A stretch of 64,000 nucleotides of DNA from Gammaproteobacteria bacterium Ga0077554 (GCA_001464585.1 LNFF01000015.1:97059-161058); one strand, 5' to 3'. Shown: positions 46,707 through 56,249, counted from the first letter of the stretch. The notes: generated by a model not told the origin, from the sequence alone. Made by a program: numbers and translations.

Positions 46707-46823
46707 TCAGCCGCCCAGGCGAAACACGATCGGCACGACCACGCTCGCCGCAACGGGTTCCTCACCCCGGCGCGCGGGCACGAAACGCCACTGGCGCACG
46801 GCGTTGATCCGGCTCATCAAGGT
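46707..46823 (-). pseudogene. tonB: tonB 3' remnant
   Basis: About 38 codons on the minus strand reading INAVRQWRFVPARRGEEPV and then VVVPIVFRLGG with a stop. This is the C-terminal strand-helix of a TonB family protein (AVRQWRFxPAxxxGxPVxxxVxVPIxFxL). Upstream the frame loses homology, and no N-terminal membrane anchor or proline-rich spacer is present before the divergent regB gene. So the gene is truncated and not functional. It lies 78 bases upstream of the receptor start. Confidence 0.8.
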
Positions 46824-46935
46824 AATCTGAGCATATTATTGTCATGTTCAACATTGTACTGACTAGATCCCTCCGCAGGAATGCGACTAATTGCCGCACC
46901 TTGCGTCCCAGGCAAAATCTGGGCACTCTATCGCT

Positions 46936-48225
46936 ATGTTGACGACCTCTCTGCCTGCCTCTGACTCTTCCGTGCTGAACCTGCAACGTCTGGTGATGTT
47001 GCGGAGTGTGTTTATTGCGGGGCAGGTGTTGGCGGTGTGGGTGGCGGGCACAGCGCTGGACATTACATTGCCCTTTTTCGCCATCGCGGCGATTATTGCG
47101 GCGTATGCAGTGCTTAATGCGCTAACCTGGTGGCGTCTCAGGCTGCCGCAGGCGGTGGTGGACGCGGAATTATTCGGCCACTTGTTGCTGGATGTGGCGG
47201 TGTTGACGGGGTTATTGTATCTGGCGGGTGGCTCGGCGAATCCGTTTGTGTCGTTGCTGTTGTTGCCTCTCACCATTGCCGTCACCGCGTTGCCGGGACG
47301 GTATTCATGGGCGATGGCGGTGATTACGGTGGGTTGTTATTCACTGCTGATGGTGTTTTATGTGCCCTTGTCGCAGAATCCGGCGCCGCACCTTGCGGGT
47401 GATTTTGCCTTGCATGTGTTGGGCATGTGGTTCAACTTTGTATTGAGCGTGGGCTTGATTACCTATTTCGTGATGAAGATGGGTAATACGTTGCGCGAGC
47501 GTGATCATGCCCTGGCGCAGGCGCGTGAAAACGCATTGCGTGATGAGCGCCTGGTGGCGTTGGGTACGCTGGCGACGGGCGCGGCGCATGAGCTGGGTAC
47601 GCCGCTGGCCACTATGGCGGTGTTGGCACGGGAGATGGAACAGGAGTTTGCTAATACGCCGGACGTGCGTGACAAACTGATTGTCTTGCGTGATCAGGTG
47701 ATGCGTTGTAAAAGTATTTTATCGACCATGGCCGCGTCTGCCGGACAAGTGCGTGCCGAGTCAGGGCAGCGCTTTGCGCTTGACGATTATCTGCAAAATA
47801 TCCTGCAACAATGGCAGTCGATGCGCCCTGCGGTGATCGTGCGATACCATGCGCACGGCGTTCACCCCGCGCCGTCAATTGTCGGCGACCAAACCTTGTC
47901 CCAGGCGATCATGAACATTTTGAATAACGCGGCGGATGCTTCACCGGAAGAAGTGACGATTGATGCGCAGTGGAGCGCCAATGAGTTGCGCATGGAAATT
48001 TGTGATCGTGGCGCGGGTTTGACTCCCATGACACAGGCACGCGCCGGGCAGATGCTATTCACCACTAAAGTGTCAGATGAAATTGGTGCAGGAGGATTGG
48101 GATTGGGTTTGTTTCTCGCGCACGCCACGCTGGGGCGTTTTGGCGGTAGCGTGCGGTTGCGTAACCGCGAAGGCGGCGGTGCCTGCACGTACGTTGTTTT
48201 GCCGCTTGCGCCGTTGATGCCATGA
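46936..48225 (+). CDS. regB: RegB/PrrB-type redox sensor histidine kinase
   Basis: A 429-residue membrane kinase from ATG 46936 (an earlier open frame at 46891 has a poor start). Six transmembrane helices come first (about 14-180). GGSANPFVSLLLLPLTIA carries the GGxxNPF motif that binds quinone in RegB. His218 in GAAHELGTPLATM is the phosphorylation site. Cys258 in MRCKSIL matches the redox-active cysteine position of RegB. The HATPase domain has NNAADA and GGLGLGLFLAH. The response regulator gene follows with a four-base overlap. RegBA systems regulate respiratory and energy genes by redox state. Confidence 0.93.
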   Translation: MLTTSLPASDSSVLNLQRLVMLRSVFIAGQVLAVWVAGTALDITLPFFAIAAIIAAYAVLNALTWWRLRLPQAVVDAELFGHLLLDVAVLTGLLYLAGGSANPFVSLLLLPLTIAVTALPGRYSWAMAVITVGCYSLLMVFYVPLSQNPAPHLAGDFALHVLGMWFNFVLSVGLITYFVMKMGNTLRERDHALAQARENALRDERLVALGTLATGAAHELGTPLATMAVLAREMEQEFANTPDVRDKLIVLRDQVMRCKSILSTMAASAGQVRAESGQRFALDDYLQNILQQWQSMRPAVIVRYHAHGVHPAPSIVGDQTLSQAIMNILNNAADASPEEVTIDAQWSANELRMEICDRGAGLTPMTQARAGQMLFTTKVSDEIGAGGLGLGLFLAHATLGRFGGSVRLRNREGGGACTYVVLPLAPLMP

Positions 48226-48794
48226 TTGAGCCCATGAACGCGAGTAATGAAGCGCCCCTGGATTATCGACCCAGCCTGTTGCTGGTAGATGACGATCCGG
48301 TGTTCTGTCAGGTGCTATCTGCGGCGCTTACCAGGCGCGGATTTATGGTGAGTGTGGCGCATCATGTGGACGCCGCATTGCATCTGGCCACGCAGGATCC
48401 ACCGGAATATGCCGTGGTTGACCTGAAAATGCCAGGGCCTTCTGGCCTGGTGCTGGTGGAAAAACTCACCGCGCTCGATAGTCATACACGAATTGTGGTG
48501 CTCACCGGTTATGCCAGCATCGCCACCGCCGTTGAAGCTATCAAGCTCGGCGCAATCCATTACCTGACCAAACCGGCGGATGCCGATGAGATTATGCAGG
48601 CGTTTCGCAGCGCGGCAGGTGATGCCGCCATGCCCGTTGCCGACGCACCGCTCTCTATCGACCGGCTGGAATGGGAGCATATCCAGAAGGTGCTGCTGGA
48701 ATGCCAGAGTAACATTTCTGCCACCGCGCGACGGCTGGGCATGCACCGGCGCACCTTGCAACGCAAGCTGCAAAAACGCCCGGCGCGCCGGTGA
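48222..48794 (+). CDS. regA: RegA/PrrA-type response regulator
   Basis: A 190-residue regulator coupled to regB by a four-base overlap. The receiver has LLVDDDPVFCQVL, phosphoacceptor Asp67 in AVVDLKMPGPSGL, LTGYASIATAVEAIKLGA and LTKPADADE. The C-terminus is a Fis-type helix-turn-helix (ISATARRLGMHRRTLQRKLQKR), as in RegA/PrrA. The target genes cannot be read here. A palindromic repeat region follows the stop. Confidence 0.94.
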   Translation: MIEPMNASNEAPLDYRPSLLLVDDDPVFCQVLSAALTRRGFMVSVAHHVDAALHLATQDPPEYAVVDLKMPGPSGLVLVEKLTALDSHTRIVVLTGYASIATAVEAIKLGAIHYLTKPADADEIMQAFRSAAGDAAMPVADAPLSIDRLEWEHIQKVLLECQSNISATARRLGMHRRTLQRKLQKRPARR

Positions 48795-48795
48795 A

Positions 48796-48899
48796 TTGTC
48801 GCTTCCGGCATCGTGCGCCGTCCACGGATGGACAAGTGCTGCGGGCGCAGGATGCGCTGGAGCAGCCCTCTGGCGACACTTGTGCATCCATGCACGGCG
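48796..48899. repeat. REP-like repeat element, copy A
   Basis: Starts TTGTCGCTTCCGGCATCGTG and ends with GCGACACTTGTGCATCCATG plus CACGGCG. Between these arms is an inverted stretch GGACAAGTG...GCAGGATGC. A shorter version is at 59982-60034. The element fills most of the regA-helicase gap. Confidence 0.65.
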
Positions 48900-48951
48900 A
48901 AAGTGATTATAATAGGCGCTCTATCCCTCCTTGAATCAAGGCCGCTAGCCC

Positions 48952-51900
48952 GTGCTACCGTATAACCTGCAAGATATAAATCAGTCCATTCCCGCCGCTT
49001 ACCTGGAGCGTGGCCGTAATTATCAGCGCGCCGGGCGTGTCTCGGGGCTGTCGGTTTCTCCCGATGGTGGGTTGATTGCGGGGTTGGTGCAGGGCAGCGT
49101 GCGCGAGCCTTACCGGGTTATTGCGCGCGTTGCCAGTGTGCAGGGCGGCATTCACATTCGGGGTGATTGCAGTTGTCCAGTCGGTGGTAACTGCAAACAT
49201 GTGGCGGCAGTGCTGTTGCAGGCGTTGCAACAGCAGCCCGCCCCGCCCGCACCTACCAGGATGGCGAGCGTTAAAAATCCTGCCAATGCCAATGCTGGCG
49301 TTCAGATGGGTGATTGGCTGGCGCGTCTTGAGCGGGCCCACAGTGACTCCGCATCGCCGACAGCCGCGCAGCCAGTGGAAAGTGCTGAGCGAATACTCTA
49401 TCTCATCCACCTCAAAGATGATCTTGCGCCACCTTGTGTCGGCGTGAGTCTGGTCATGGTGCGTCAGCTTAAAGCAGGGGGTTATGGCAAGCCGCAAAAC
49501 TTGTCCAGCATGGCAGTGGCCACGCCACCGCGTTATGCAACGCCTGCCGACGCGGCGATTTTGCGTGGGCTGCATATGCTCACCCCGCTACTGACTGCAG
49601 GCGCTTGCCGCCTCGAAGGCGTGGCGGGCGAGCGCGTGCTGCGCGAGATGCTTGCCACCGGGCGCTGTCACTGGCAGAACAAAGATAGCCCGGCGCTGGT
49701 GCTGGGCGAGCCACGGCACGGGCGTATTGAATGGGTGATGTCTGCGGATGGCACGCAGCGCCCACAGGTGACTGACGTGGCGGGTATCGATAAGGTGACG
49801 GTGCTACCACTCACTCCGCCGTGGTATCTGGATGCGGAGCATCAGCAATGCGGCCCGTTACTGATCGACCTGCCCAACGCCGTAGCCGCTGCCTTGCTGA
49901 GCGTGCCTGCGGTAACTCCGGATCAGTTGCTGGCGGTGCGTGAGGCGTTGCAGCAGATGCCGAATGTGCCGTTGCCGCAGGCCTTTGCCAAGGTTAATCG
50001 CAAAACCGTCAAGCCCATTCCCTGTTTGCGCCTGTTTATGCAGACACTCCATGTGCGCCGCCAGTTCTATTGGCAGGTGAATGCCGATCAACTGCAGGTG
50101 GAGTCAGCGCGGCTGTCATTCGATTATGCGGGGGAGCGGGTGCCGCTGGGTGACAAGCGCAGCGTAGTTACCCGTGTCGAGGAAGGCACGTTGCTGCGTC
50201 TGGTGCGTGACCAAAAGGCCGAGGGCAAGGCGCTACGGCGGCTCGATGAAGACTATGGTTTCATGCCGCTTGAGTCAGAGCCGATTTTCGATCTGCCCCC
50301 AGACAGCGTTTTTGATCTGACGCTGACCGGTGAGGATCGGCAGGACGCCCTGCTGAATTTCAGTCTTAATGGCGTGCCCGCGTTGCGCAAGCTGGGCTGG
50401 CAAGTAGACATTGCCGAAGATTATAGTTATCGCCCGGTGGATAACGTGGGCGACTGGTACGCCGATGTCGAGGAAGGCGCCGGCAATGATTGGTTTGGGC
50501 TGGAGCTGGGCATCATGGTGGATGGCAAACCACTTAATCTTTTGCCAGTGTTGATCAATATGCTGCATCACTACCCGGATGTAATGGATCTCAACGCACT
50601 TAAGGATGCGCCTTCGAACCAAGCCTTTATTGCGCGCCTCGACGATGGCCGTTTGCTGCCGCTACCCATTGAACGCGTCAGGAATGTGCTGGGCACGTTG
50701 ATCGAACTCTACAATAAAGATCTGGACAAAAATGGCCGTCTGCAACTACCCGCAATACAGGCCGGACAACTGGCTGAACTGGAATCGCTGGCTGGAAAAA
50801 ATATGGAATGGCAGGGTGGTGAGCGCCTGCGTGAACTCGGCCACCGCTTGCGTGATTTCAAAGGCGTCGCCGAAGCCGCGCTGCCCACAGGCTTCAATGC
50901 CGATCTGCGCCCTTATCAACATCAAGGTCTCAGTTGGCTGCAATTCCTGCGCGATTATGGGCTGGCGGGCATCCTCGCCGACGATATGGGGCTGGGCAAA
51001 ACCGTGCAGACACTTGCCCACCTGCTGCTCGAAAAACAGAGCGGGCGCATGGATCGTCCCAGCCTGGTGATCGCTCCCACCAGCCTGATGGTCAATTGGC
51101 GCATCGAGGCGGAGCGTTTTGCGCCGTCGCTGAAAGTGCTGGTGCAGCAGGGCACGCAACGCAAGCAGCACTTCGAGCGCCTCGCAGATTATGATGTGGT
51201 GCTCACCACGTATCCGCTGTTGCCGCGTGATCAGGAGGTGTTGCTGGCGCAGGAGTTTCACCTCGTGATTCTCGATGAAGCGCAGGTTATTAAAAACCCC
51301 AAAGCCAAAGCCAGCCAGATCGTGCGCCAGATCAAGACACGCCATCGCCTGTGCCTCACCGGCACGCCCATGGAAAATCATTTAGGCGAGATGTGGTCGC
51401 TGCTCGATTTCCTGATGCCCGGCCTGCTGGGTAACGAAAAGCACTTCAACACGCTATTCCGCACCCCCATCGAAAAACACGGTGACGCCACGCGCCGCGA
51501 CATTCTGCGGCGTCGCATTGCACCGTTCATGTTGCGCCGCACCAAACAGGAAGTAATGAAGGAGCTGCCGCCTAAAAGTGAAATTCTGAGTAATGTCGAT
51601 CTGGCGGGCGCGCAACGTGATCTTTATGAAAGCATCCGACTTGCCATGCACGAAAAAGTGCGTAATGAAATCACCAAAAAAGGCATGGCGCGCAGCCAGA
51701 TCGTGATACTGGATGCGCTGCTCAAGCTGCGTCAGGTGTGCTGTGACCCGCGTCTGGTCAAACTCGACAGCGCGAAAACAGTCAAACACTCCGCCAAGCT
51801 CGAGCAGCTCATGGAAATGCTGCCCGCGATGGTGGAAGAAGGCCGCCGCATCCTGCTGTTTTCGCAATTCACCAGCATGCTGGCGTTGATCGAAGAAGAA

Positions 51901-52302
51901 TTGCGGCAACGCAAGCTCGATTACGTGCAACTCACTGGCGACACCCGTGACCGCGCCACACCGGTGCAGCGTTTTCAAGCCGGTGAAGCGCCGCTGTTTC
52001 TCATCAGCCTCAAGGCCGGTGGCACGGGTCTCAACCTCACTGCCGCCGATACGGTCATCCACTACGACCCGTGGTGGAACCCCGCCGTGGAAAATCAGGC
52101 CACTGACCGCGCCCACCGCATTGGCCAGGACAAAGCCGTGTTCGTTTACAAACTTATCACCCGGGGTACGGTGGAAGAAAAAATTCTCGGCATGCAAGCA
52201 CGCAAAAAAGAACTGGCCGACAGCCTGTTCGATGAAACCGCCAAGAGCGGGCCGAAGCTCACCCTGGACGATTTGAACGCGCTGTTTGAACCGTTGGGAT
52301 AG
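48952..52302 (+). CDS. SNF2-family helicase with SWIM zinc finger
   Basis: A 1116-residue cytoplasmic ATPase of the Swi2/Snf2 (HepA/RapA-like) superfamily. The N-terminus has a SWIM zinc finger: DCSCPVGGNCKH at about residues 75-86. A long middle region (about 130-640) contains a large SNF2-associated domain. The ATPase core has DDMGLGKTVQTL (Walker A), VILDEAQVIKNPK (DEAQ box), TGTPMENHLGEMWSLLDFL and the C-terminal lobe ending in TAADTVIHYDPWWNPAVENQ and DRAHRIGQ. Such proteins move on duplex DNA or remodel nucleoprotein complexes. The start is GTG 48952 with no close Shine-Dalgarno sequence. Exact role unknown. Confidence 0.93.
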   Translation: MLPYNLQDINQSIPAAYLERGRNYQRAGRVSGLSVSPDGGLIAGLVQGSVREPYRVIARVASVQGGIHIRGDCSCPVGGNCKHVAAVLLQALQQQPAPPAPTRMASVKNPANANAGVQMGDWLARLERAHSDSASPTAAQPVESAERILYLIHLKDDLAPPCVGVSLVMVRQLKAGGYGKPQNLSSMAVATPPRYATPADAAILRGLHMLTPLLTAGACRLEGVAGERVLREMLATGRCHWQNKDSPALVLGEPRHGRIEWVMSADGTQRPQVTDVAGIDKVTVLPLTPPWYLDAEHQQCGPLLIDLPNAVAAALLSVPAVTPDQLLAVREALQQMPNVPLPQAFAKVNRKTVKPIPCLRLFMQTLHVRRQFYWQVNADQLQVESARLSFDYAGERVPLGDKRSVVTRVEEGTLLRLVRDQKAEGKALRRLDEDYGFMPLESEPIFDLPPDSVFDLTLTGEDRQDALLNFSLNGVPALRKLGWQVDIAEDYSYRPVDNVGDWYADVEEGAGNDWFGLELGIMVDGKPLNLLPVLINMLHHYPDVMDLNALKDAPSNQAFIARLDDGRLLPLPIERVRNVLGTLIELYNKDLDKNGRLQLPAIQAGQLAELESLAGKNMEWQGGERLRELGHRLRDFKGVAEAALPTGFNADLRPYQHQGLSWLQFLRDYGLAGILADDMGLGKTVQTLAHLLLEKQSGRMDRPSLVIAPTSLMVNWRIEAERFAPSLKVLVQQGTQRKQHFERLADYDVVLTTYPLLPRDQEVLLAQEFHLVILDEAQVIKNPKAKASQIVRQIKTRHRLCLTGTPMENHLGEMWSLLDFLMPGLLGNEKHFNTLFRTPIEKHGDATRRDILRRRIAPFMLRRTKQEVMKELPPKSEILSNVDLAGAQRDLYESIRLAMHEKVRNEITKKGMARSQIVILDALLKLRQVCCDPRLVKLDSAKTVKHSAKLEQLMEMLPAMVEEGRRILLFSQFTSMLALIEEELRQRKLDYVQLTGDTRDRATPVQRFQAGEAPLFLISLKAGGTGLNLTAADTVIHYDPWWNPAVENQATDRAHRIGQDKAVFVYKLITRGTVEEKILGMQARKKELADSLFDETAKSGPKLTLDDLNALFEPLG

Positions 52303-52403
52303 CATGCAACGCGATGCAGTAAAGTTACAGAGTTCCTCCCAAACAGGCGAGAGAGGCGCGGTCACTCCCGGATCTCCTGATCTCCATACCTATTCTCCGT
52401 CGC

Positions 52404-52595
52404 TCACCCGCCTCGACACGTACGCATTCGGAAAGGTGGTTTTTCCGGAACGTTAGTGGGGGTGCGGGTGGGCTCTGATGTTCGCCATACAATTTTCATG
52501 GCAGTGGGTATGGCTAATAGCAGCGTTGCGCCCACGAGCATTCTCAATGCTCTATGTGTTGATTTGATGTTGTGTGTTAACTCAAAGTAATTCAT
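52404..52595 (-). CDS. Truncated DUF2892 membrane protein
   Basis: A 63-residue frame (MNYFELTHNIKSTHRALRML). The first 33 or so residues match the DUF2892 protein at 55983-56249 (MNYFELTENISKTDATLRVL), but the rest, WRTSEPTRTPTNVPEKPPF, is unrelated and lacks the second membrane helix. AGGGGGA precedes the ATG. It looks like the remaining start of a DUF2892 gene joined to other sequence, so a pseudogene or a recent fusion product; it may still be expressed. Confidence 0.6.
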   Translation of the reverse strand: MNYFELTHNIKSTHRALRMLVGATLLLAIPTAMKIVWRTSEPTRTPTNVPEKPPFRMRTCRGG

Positions 52596-52670
52596 GGAAA
52601 TCCCCCTGTATATTATTTGTGTTAACCAATATTTATCTTCACTTAGCTTGTTTTGCAAGTCGCATGCCAT

Positions 52671-52949
52671 TTTCTACATAATCAAGCATACGTTACTGAT
52701 TTAAAATAAATATATTTATCCAGCACATCTGTGACACTGTTTTGTACAGTTGGAAGAGAAAGATTATGCACGCTCAAAAGCAATGGGTTAACCATTCCGC
52801 ACTAACTTGGCGCAATTTATTTCTGGAAATCAAAATCCATTTATGTGCGACACCGTACCGACTGGTTATATGTATTCGCTTTAAATTTGGATTACATTTT
52901 TTAGGATCATGAGCGATGTAAAGTCCACTATATCAAAAGGATCATGCTG
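52671..52949. other. Upstream region of the hemerythrin gene with a 13-codon leader frame
   Basis: Just under 300 bases without a full gene. A small frame (MSDVKSTISKGSC then stop) runs 52909-52950, starts after AGGATC, and its TGA overlaps the preferred hemerythrin ATG 52950 (TGATG). It could be a leader peptide or chance. Confidence 0.4.
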
Positions 52950-53534
52950 ATGAAAGCCAAACAAATTAAAGAAATAAAATCCCAATCAAAAAATCAGGTC
53001 TCAAACAACAAAGGACCTGACGCGCTTGAGATGCTTAAGCAGGATCATAAAAAAGTCAGAAAATTATTTCAGGATTTTGAAAATATCCATGAAGATGAGG
53101 AAAGTGATGGGCATAAATCCGAAATTGTTAAACAAATTTGTATGGAGCTTACTATTCATGCTCGACTCGAAGAAGAAATTTTTTATCCGGCCGTACGTGA
53201 GTTAATTGATGAGAATGAATTAATGGATGAGGCCGCTGTGGAGCATGCAGGCGCTAAAGCCCTTGTCGCTCAGTTGGAAGCCATGGATCTGGATGATGAT
53301 TATTATGATGCGAAAGTCATCGTTCTTGGCGAGCAGATCGATCATCACATTACTGAAGAAGAGAATGAAATGTTTCCCCAGATTGAAAAAGCCAGAATGG
53401 ATACCCTGTCTCTTGGGCAAGAGATGATGGAGAGAAAAGAGCAACTGGAAGAGGAGTTAGGAATATTTGATGGGACGTCCACTCGCCGGCCACTGCTAAT
53501 GAAGAAAGCCTCTTCAAGGCCACTGCATCATTAG
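52950..53534 (+). CDS. Hemerythrin-domain protein
   Basis: A 194-residue protein of the hemerythrin/HHE family, which binds a di-iron site for oxygen or iron sensing or storage. The four-helix core has His residues in LKQDHKKVRKLF, TIHARLEEEIFYPAVR, VEHAGAKALV and DHHITEEENEMFPQIEK. The N-terminal 25 residues are basic and the C-terminal 35 charged (RMDTLSLGQEMMERKEQLEEELGI). ATG 52950 is preferred over 52944 because AAGGA stands at a better distance and the short leader frame ends there (TGATG). A terminator follows. It is probably cytoplasmic. Function in oxygen response is inferred from the family. Confidence 0.88.
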   Translation: MKAKQIKEIKSQSKNQVSNNKGPDALEMLKQDHKKVRKLFQDFENIHEDEESDGHKSEIVKQICMELTIHARLEEEIFYPAVRELIDENELMDEAAVEHAGAKALVAQLEAMDLDDDYYDAKVIVLGEQIDHHITEEENEMFPQIEKARMDTLSLGQEMMERKEQLEEELGIFDGTSTRRPLLMKKASSRPLHH

Positions 53535-53551
53535 GCGCATTATCAGTTTAA

Positions 53552-53586
53552 ATCGCCCTTTCCTGCTGCAGAAAGGGTGATTTTTA
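53552..53586 (+). terminator. Rho-independent terminator after the hemerythrin gene
   Basis: Arms ATCGCCCTTTC and GAAAGGGTGAT with one G-T pair and a loop of eight bases, followed by TTTTTAT. Confidence 0.85.
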
Positions 53587-53842
53587 TACTTATTACCCGC
53601 TAAGCTTTGTCTATGTATTCGTGTATAGAACACTATTGATCCGGTATAATCAGATATGCCTGATTATTATCACGCCGGACAGCATCCCTAATCCCGTGTA
53701 AAGTACCTCCGAGAAAATAGACTACGGTTATCCGTTGTTAAATGGCCATTGATTAAGCGGCTACTTGGGATGTACCTGATCGCTTGTTTGCTTTCGCAAG
53801 TCGTACACCCTACTTTTTAAGTTCGAGAGACCCTATCCATTT
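53587..53842 (+). promoter_or_regulatory. Upstream region of the Gcr-family gene
   Basis: 256 bases with no gene. A perfect -10 box TATAAT is at 53645-53650, but the -35 place (about 53622-53627, TGTATA) matches the consensus poorly. Transcription from here is plausible, about 190 bases before the start codon. Confidence 0.4.
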
Positions 53843-55888
53843 ATGCTGGCTTCACTTAAACGTATTACCGCTTATCCCGACAGTCAGTCTACCGAAGAAT
53901 TGGCAAATCTTGTTCGGAAATTGCGTCCAGCAAAGCCTCGGGATGTTGAGCAAGCTACTGCCAATGTCCGGGCGCTTATCCACTTGCTGCAAGACAATCC
54001 TGATTATGCCAGCGCGCTGCGTCGTTATCTGTTACGTGTGTTTTCTTCACGGCATCCGATCAGCCTGTATACCGATACCGGTATCCTATCAGGTGATGGT
54101 TTTTTCACTGAATTATTTAAACGCTTGTCCTACCGGATATTGCCACCCGCCGTAGACGATTGTTATTTTCGGGATTGTCTGGATCATGTGTTATCCAAAA
54201 ACACGGATTACGTGTGGATGAACGGGGTACCTGTGGAAGTTTGGCTGGTGTTGTTCGACACAGTGATCAGCGCGGGAGGAGGCGAAAGGGAAGATCAGCA
54301 AAAAACCATAACGCAGTTGCTGGACGCCATTCAGATTTTATCTTACCGCATTAGTGCAATGGGATTAGAGCCGGAGTTGATTCGTAATAACCCGACCCTT
54401 GAGAACTTCGAATCTCCGTTTTTGATGCAGAATATGGAGTTGCAACATTACCTTAATGGCTATGCGCGTTTAATGGAGGGTGATTTAACCCCGCCTGAAG
54501 ACGCCAGGCACTTATTGGTGATGCTGGATCAGTGCGGGACGGTTATCACCAAGATTCGCAAAAACGCGCTACGCCAGGGCACCAGTGTAGCGCTCACCTA
54601 TTTGCTGATTCGCCTCACCCAAAGCATTGACCGCATGCGTAAATTGCTGGTGCTGGTAGATGTGGCCCACGACCTGCCCTCATCGATTGCGACAGCGGGT
54701 GTGCAAACGGATGCTGTTCCGGTGTCGCGAAGCCGCGCGGCTTTGGCGCTGGGCCTGGAACTGGTCGAAGCACATAATCGTAAATATGCCGTGCGCGATT
54801 TGTTTGCGAGCAACGTCAATCTTCTGGCCCGCAATGTCACGGAGAACGCCAGCCGTACCGGCGAACACTATATAGCGGAAAACCGTAGCGAATACACCGC
54901 GATGTTCCGCTCGGCCGCCGGCGCTGGCTTCATCATCGGCTTCATGGCGATGATTAAAATTCTCATGTCCTACCTACGTGCCGCGCCCTTGGTTGAGGCC
55001 TTTCTGTTCAGTATGAATTATTCCCTGGGTTTCATGCTGATCCACGTGCTGCATTTTACGATCGCCACCAAACAGCCCGCCATGACCGCCTCGCGCATTG
55101 CCGCCGGACTCCACAGCCGTGATGGCCGCAACATTGACCTCGACAGCCTGGTGGAGTTGATAGTAAATGTAATGCGCACCCAATTTGTGGCAGTGGTGGG
55201 CAATGTAATGGTCGCTTTTCCCGTGGCCTATCTTATTGCTTGGGGATATTTTTACCTGCAAGGTCAGCACCTCGTTACGCCAGAAAAAGCTGAGTATCTT
55301 TTGCATAACATCGATCCGCTACATAGTCTTGCGCTATTCCATGCCGCTATCGCCGGCGTGTGTTTATTTTTAGCGGGACTGATCTCCGGTTATTACGATA
55401 ATAAAGCGGTGTATGCCCACATTCCAGAGCGTATAGCACAACTGCCCTGGTTGCATCGTTTGTTGGGAGAAGCCCGACTCAAAAAACTCGCTGGTTACAT
55501 TGAAAATAATCTGGGTGGATTGATGGGTAATTTTTACTTTGGTATATTGCTGGGAAGCATGGGAACCGTGGGATTTCTGCTTGGGTTACCCATAGATATT
55601 CGTCATGTTACATTTTCCGCTGCCAATTTCGCCATATCATTAGTCAGTCTCGAACATTATATAACGTGGCAAACCGCTATTATTTCTACTATAGGGGTGC
55701 TGAGCGTTGGCGCGGTAAATCTGTTAGTGAGTTTTTCTCTGGCGCTCTTCGTGGCATTGCGCTCTCGCCAGGCGCGTTTCACCCATTGGCCTACGTTACT
55801 TAAAGCATTGCTGATGCGCTTTTTGGCGGCGCCGCTGGATTTTTTCGTGCCCCCCAAAGATACAGTCGATAATAAATCAAAAGACTGA
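53843..55888 (+). CDS. Site-specific recombinase Gcr-family membrane protein (SpecificRecomb)
   Basis: A 681-residue protein of the family labelled site-specific recombinase Gcr. The first half is soluble with RALIHLLQDNPDYASALRRYLLRVF and VEVWLVLFDTVISAGG. The second half has at least five membrane segments (GAGFIIGFMAMIKILMSYLR, FSMNYSLGFMLIHVLHFTIA, NVMVAFPVAYLIAWGYFYLQ, ILLGSMGTVGFLLGLPI, INLLVSFSLALFVAL-like). No serine- or tyrosine-recombinase catalytic motif is visible and a membrane location does not fit recombination, so the name may be historical. It stands alone; no functional partner is evident. Confidence 0.85.
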   Translation: MLASLKRITAYPDSQSTEELANLVRKLRPAKPRDVEQATANVRALIHLLQDNPDYASALRRYLLRVFSSRHPISLYTDTGILSGDGFFTELFKRLSYRILPPAVDDCYFRDCLDHVLSKNTDYVWMNGVPVEVWLVLFDTVISAGGGEREDQQKTITQLLDAIQILSYRISAMGLEPELIRNNPTLENFESPFLMQNMELQHYLNGYARLMEGDLTPPEDARHLLVMLDQCGTVITKIRKNALRQGTSVALTYLLIRLTQSIDRMRKLLVLVDVAHDLPSSIATAGVQTDAVPVSRSRAALALGLELVEAHNRKYAVRDLFASNVNLLARNVTENASRTGEHYIAENRSEYTAMFRSAAGAGFIIGFMAMIKILMSYLRAAPLVEAFLFSMNYSLGFMLIHVLHFTIATKQPAMTASRIAAGLHSRDGRNIDLDSLVELIVNVMRTQFVAVVGNVMVAFPVAYLIAWGYFYLQGQHLVTPEKAEYLLHNIDPLHSLALFHAAIAGVCLFLAGLISGYYDNKAVYAHIPERIAQLPWLHRLLGEARLKKLAGYIENNLGGLMGNFYFGILLGSMGTVGFLLGLPIDIRHVTFSAANFAISLVSLEHYITWQTAIISTIGVLSVGAVNLLVSFSLALFVALRSRQARFTHWPTLLKALLMRFLAAPLDFFVPPKDTVDNKSKD

Positions 55889-55982
55889 ATTGAGATGCCT
55901 TTTTCGAGACATAAACAACAGGGGGACAGGTCATCCTTTACAGGAAATTGTGGCCTGTCCCAAGCCGCAGGGGAGAGTAGGA

Positions 55983-56249
55983 TTAAGTTTTTTGAGCGGG
56001 ATCTTGAGTGGAATCACGGGTTATAAAGACTGGCTTAAAGATGCGTAATGCAATTTCAATAACATAACCAATCGGATCCCATTTCAAAATGCTCGTTAAA
56101 ACCAGATAGAACGCAATCATTGGCAAGATGCCAGGATGGTTGCCCGTTGCGATGGCTGTAGGTGTAGCCAATAACAGTATTGTACCAGCAAGTACCCTCA
56201 GTGTTGCATCGGTTTTACTGATATTCTCGGTGAGTTCAAAGTAGTTCAT
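55983..56249 (-). CDS. DUF2892 membrane protein
   Basis: An 88-residue inner-membrane protein of the DUF2892 family. It starts MNYFELTENIS with AGGAG eight bases before ATG 56249. Two hydrophobic helices (VLAGTILLLATPTAIA and ILPMIAFYLVLTSIL) are followed by WDPIGYVIEIALR. The family often sits beside rhodanese or sulfur genes, but here it is alone between the Gcr gene and the DUF305 gene. A truncated paralogue lies at 52404. Confidence 0.82.
   Translation of the reverse strand: MNYFELTENISKTDATLRVLAGTILLLATPTAIATGNHPGILPMIAFYLVLTSILKWDPIGYVIEIALRIFKPVFITRDSTQDPAQKT

Noticed and set aside
51454..52365. 303-codon frame opposite the SNF2 helicase
   Set aside because: Shadow; Phe/His-rich composition typical of antisense reading.
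53843..55888. Active site-specific recombinase and hence an integrative element
   Set aside because: The protein is a membrane protein without Ser or Tyr recombinase motifs, and no attachment sites flank it.
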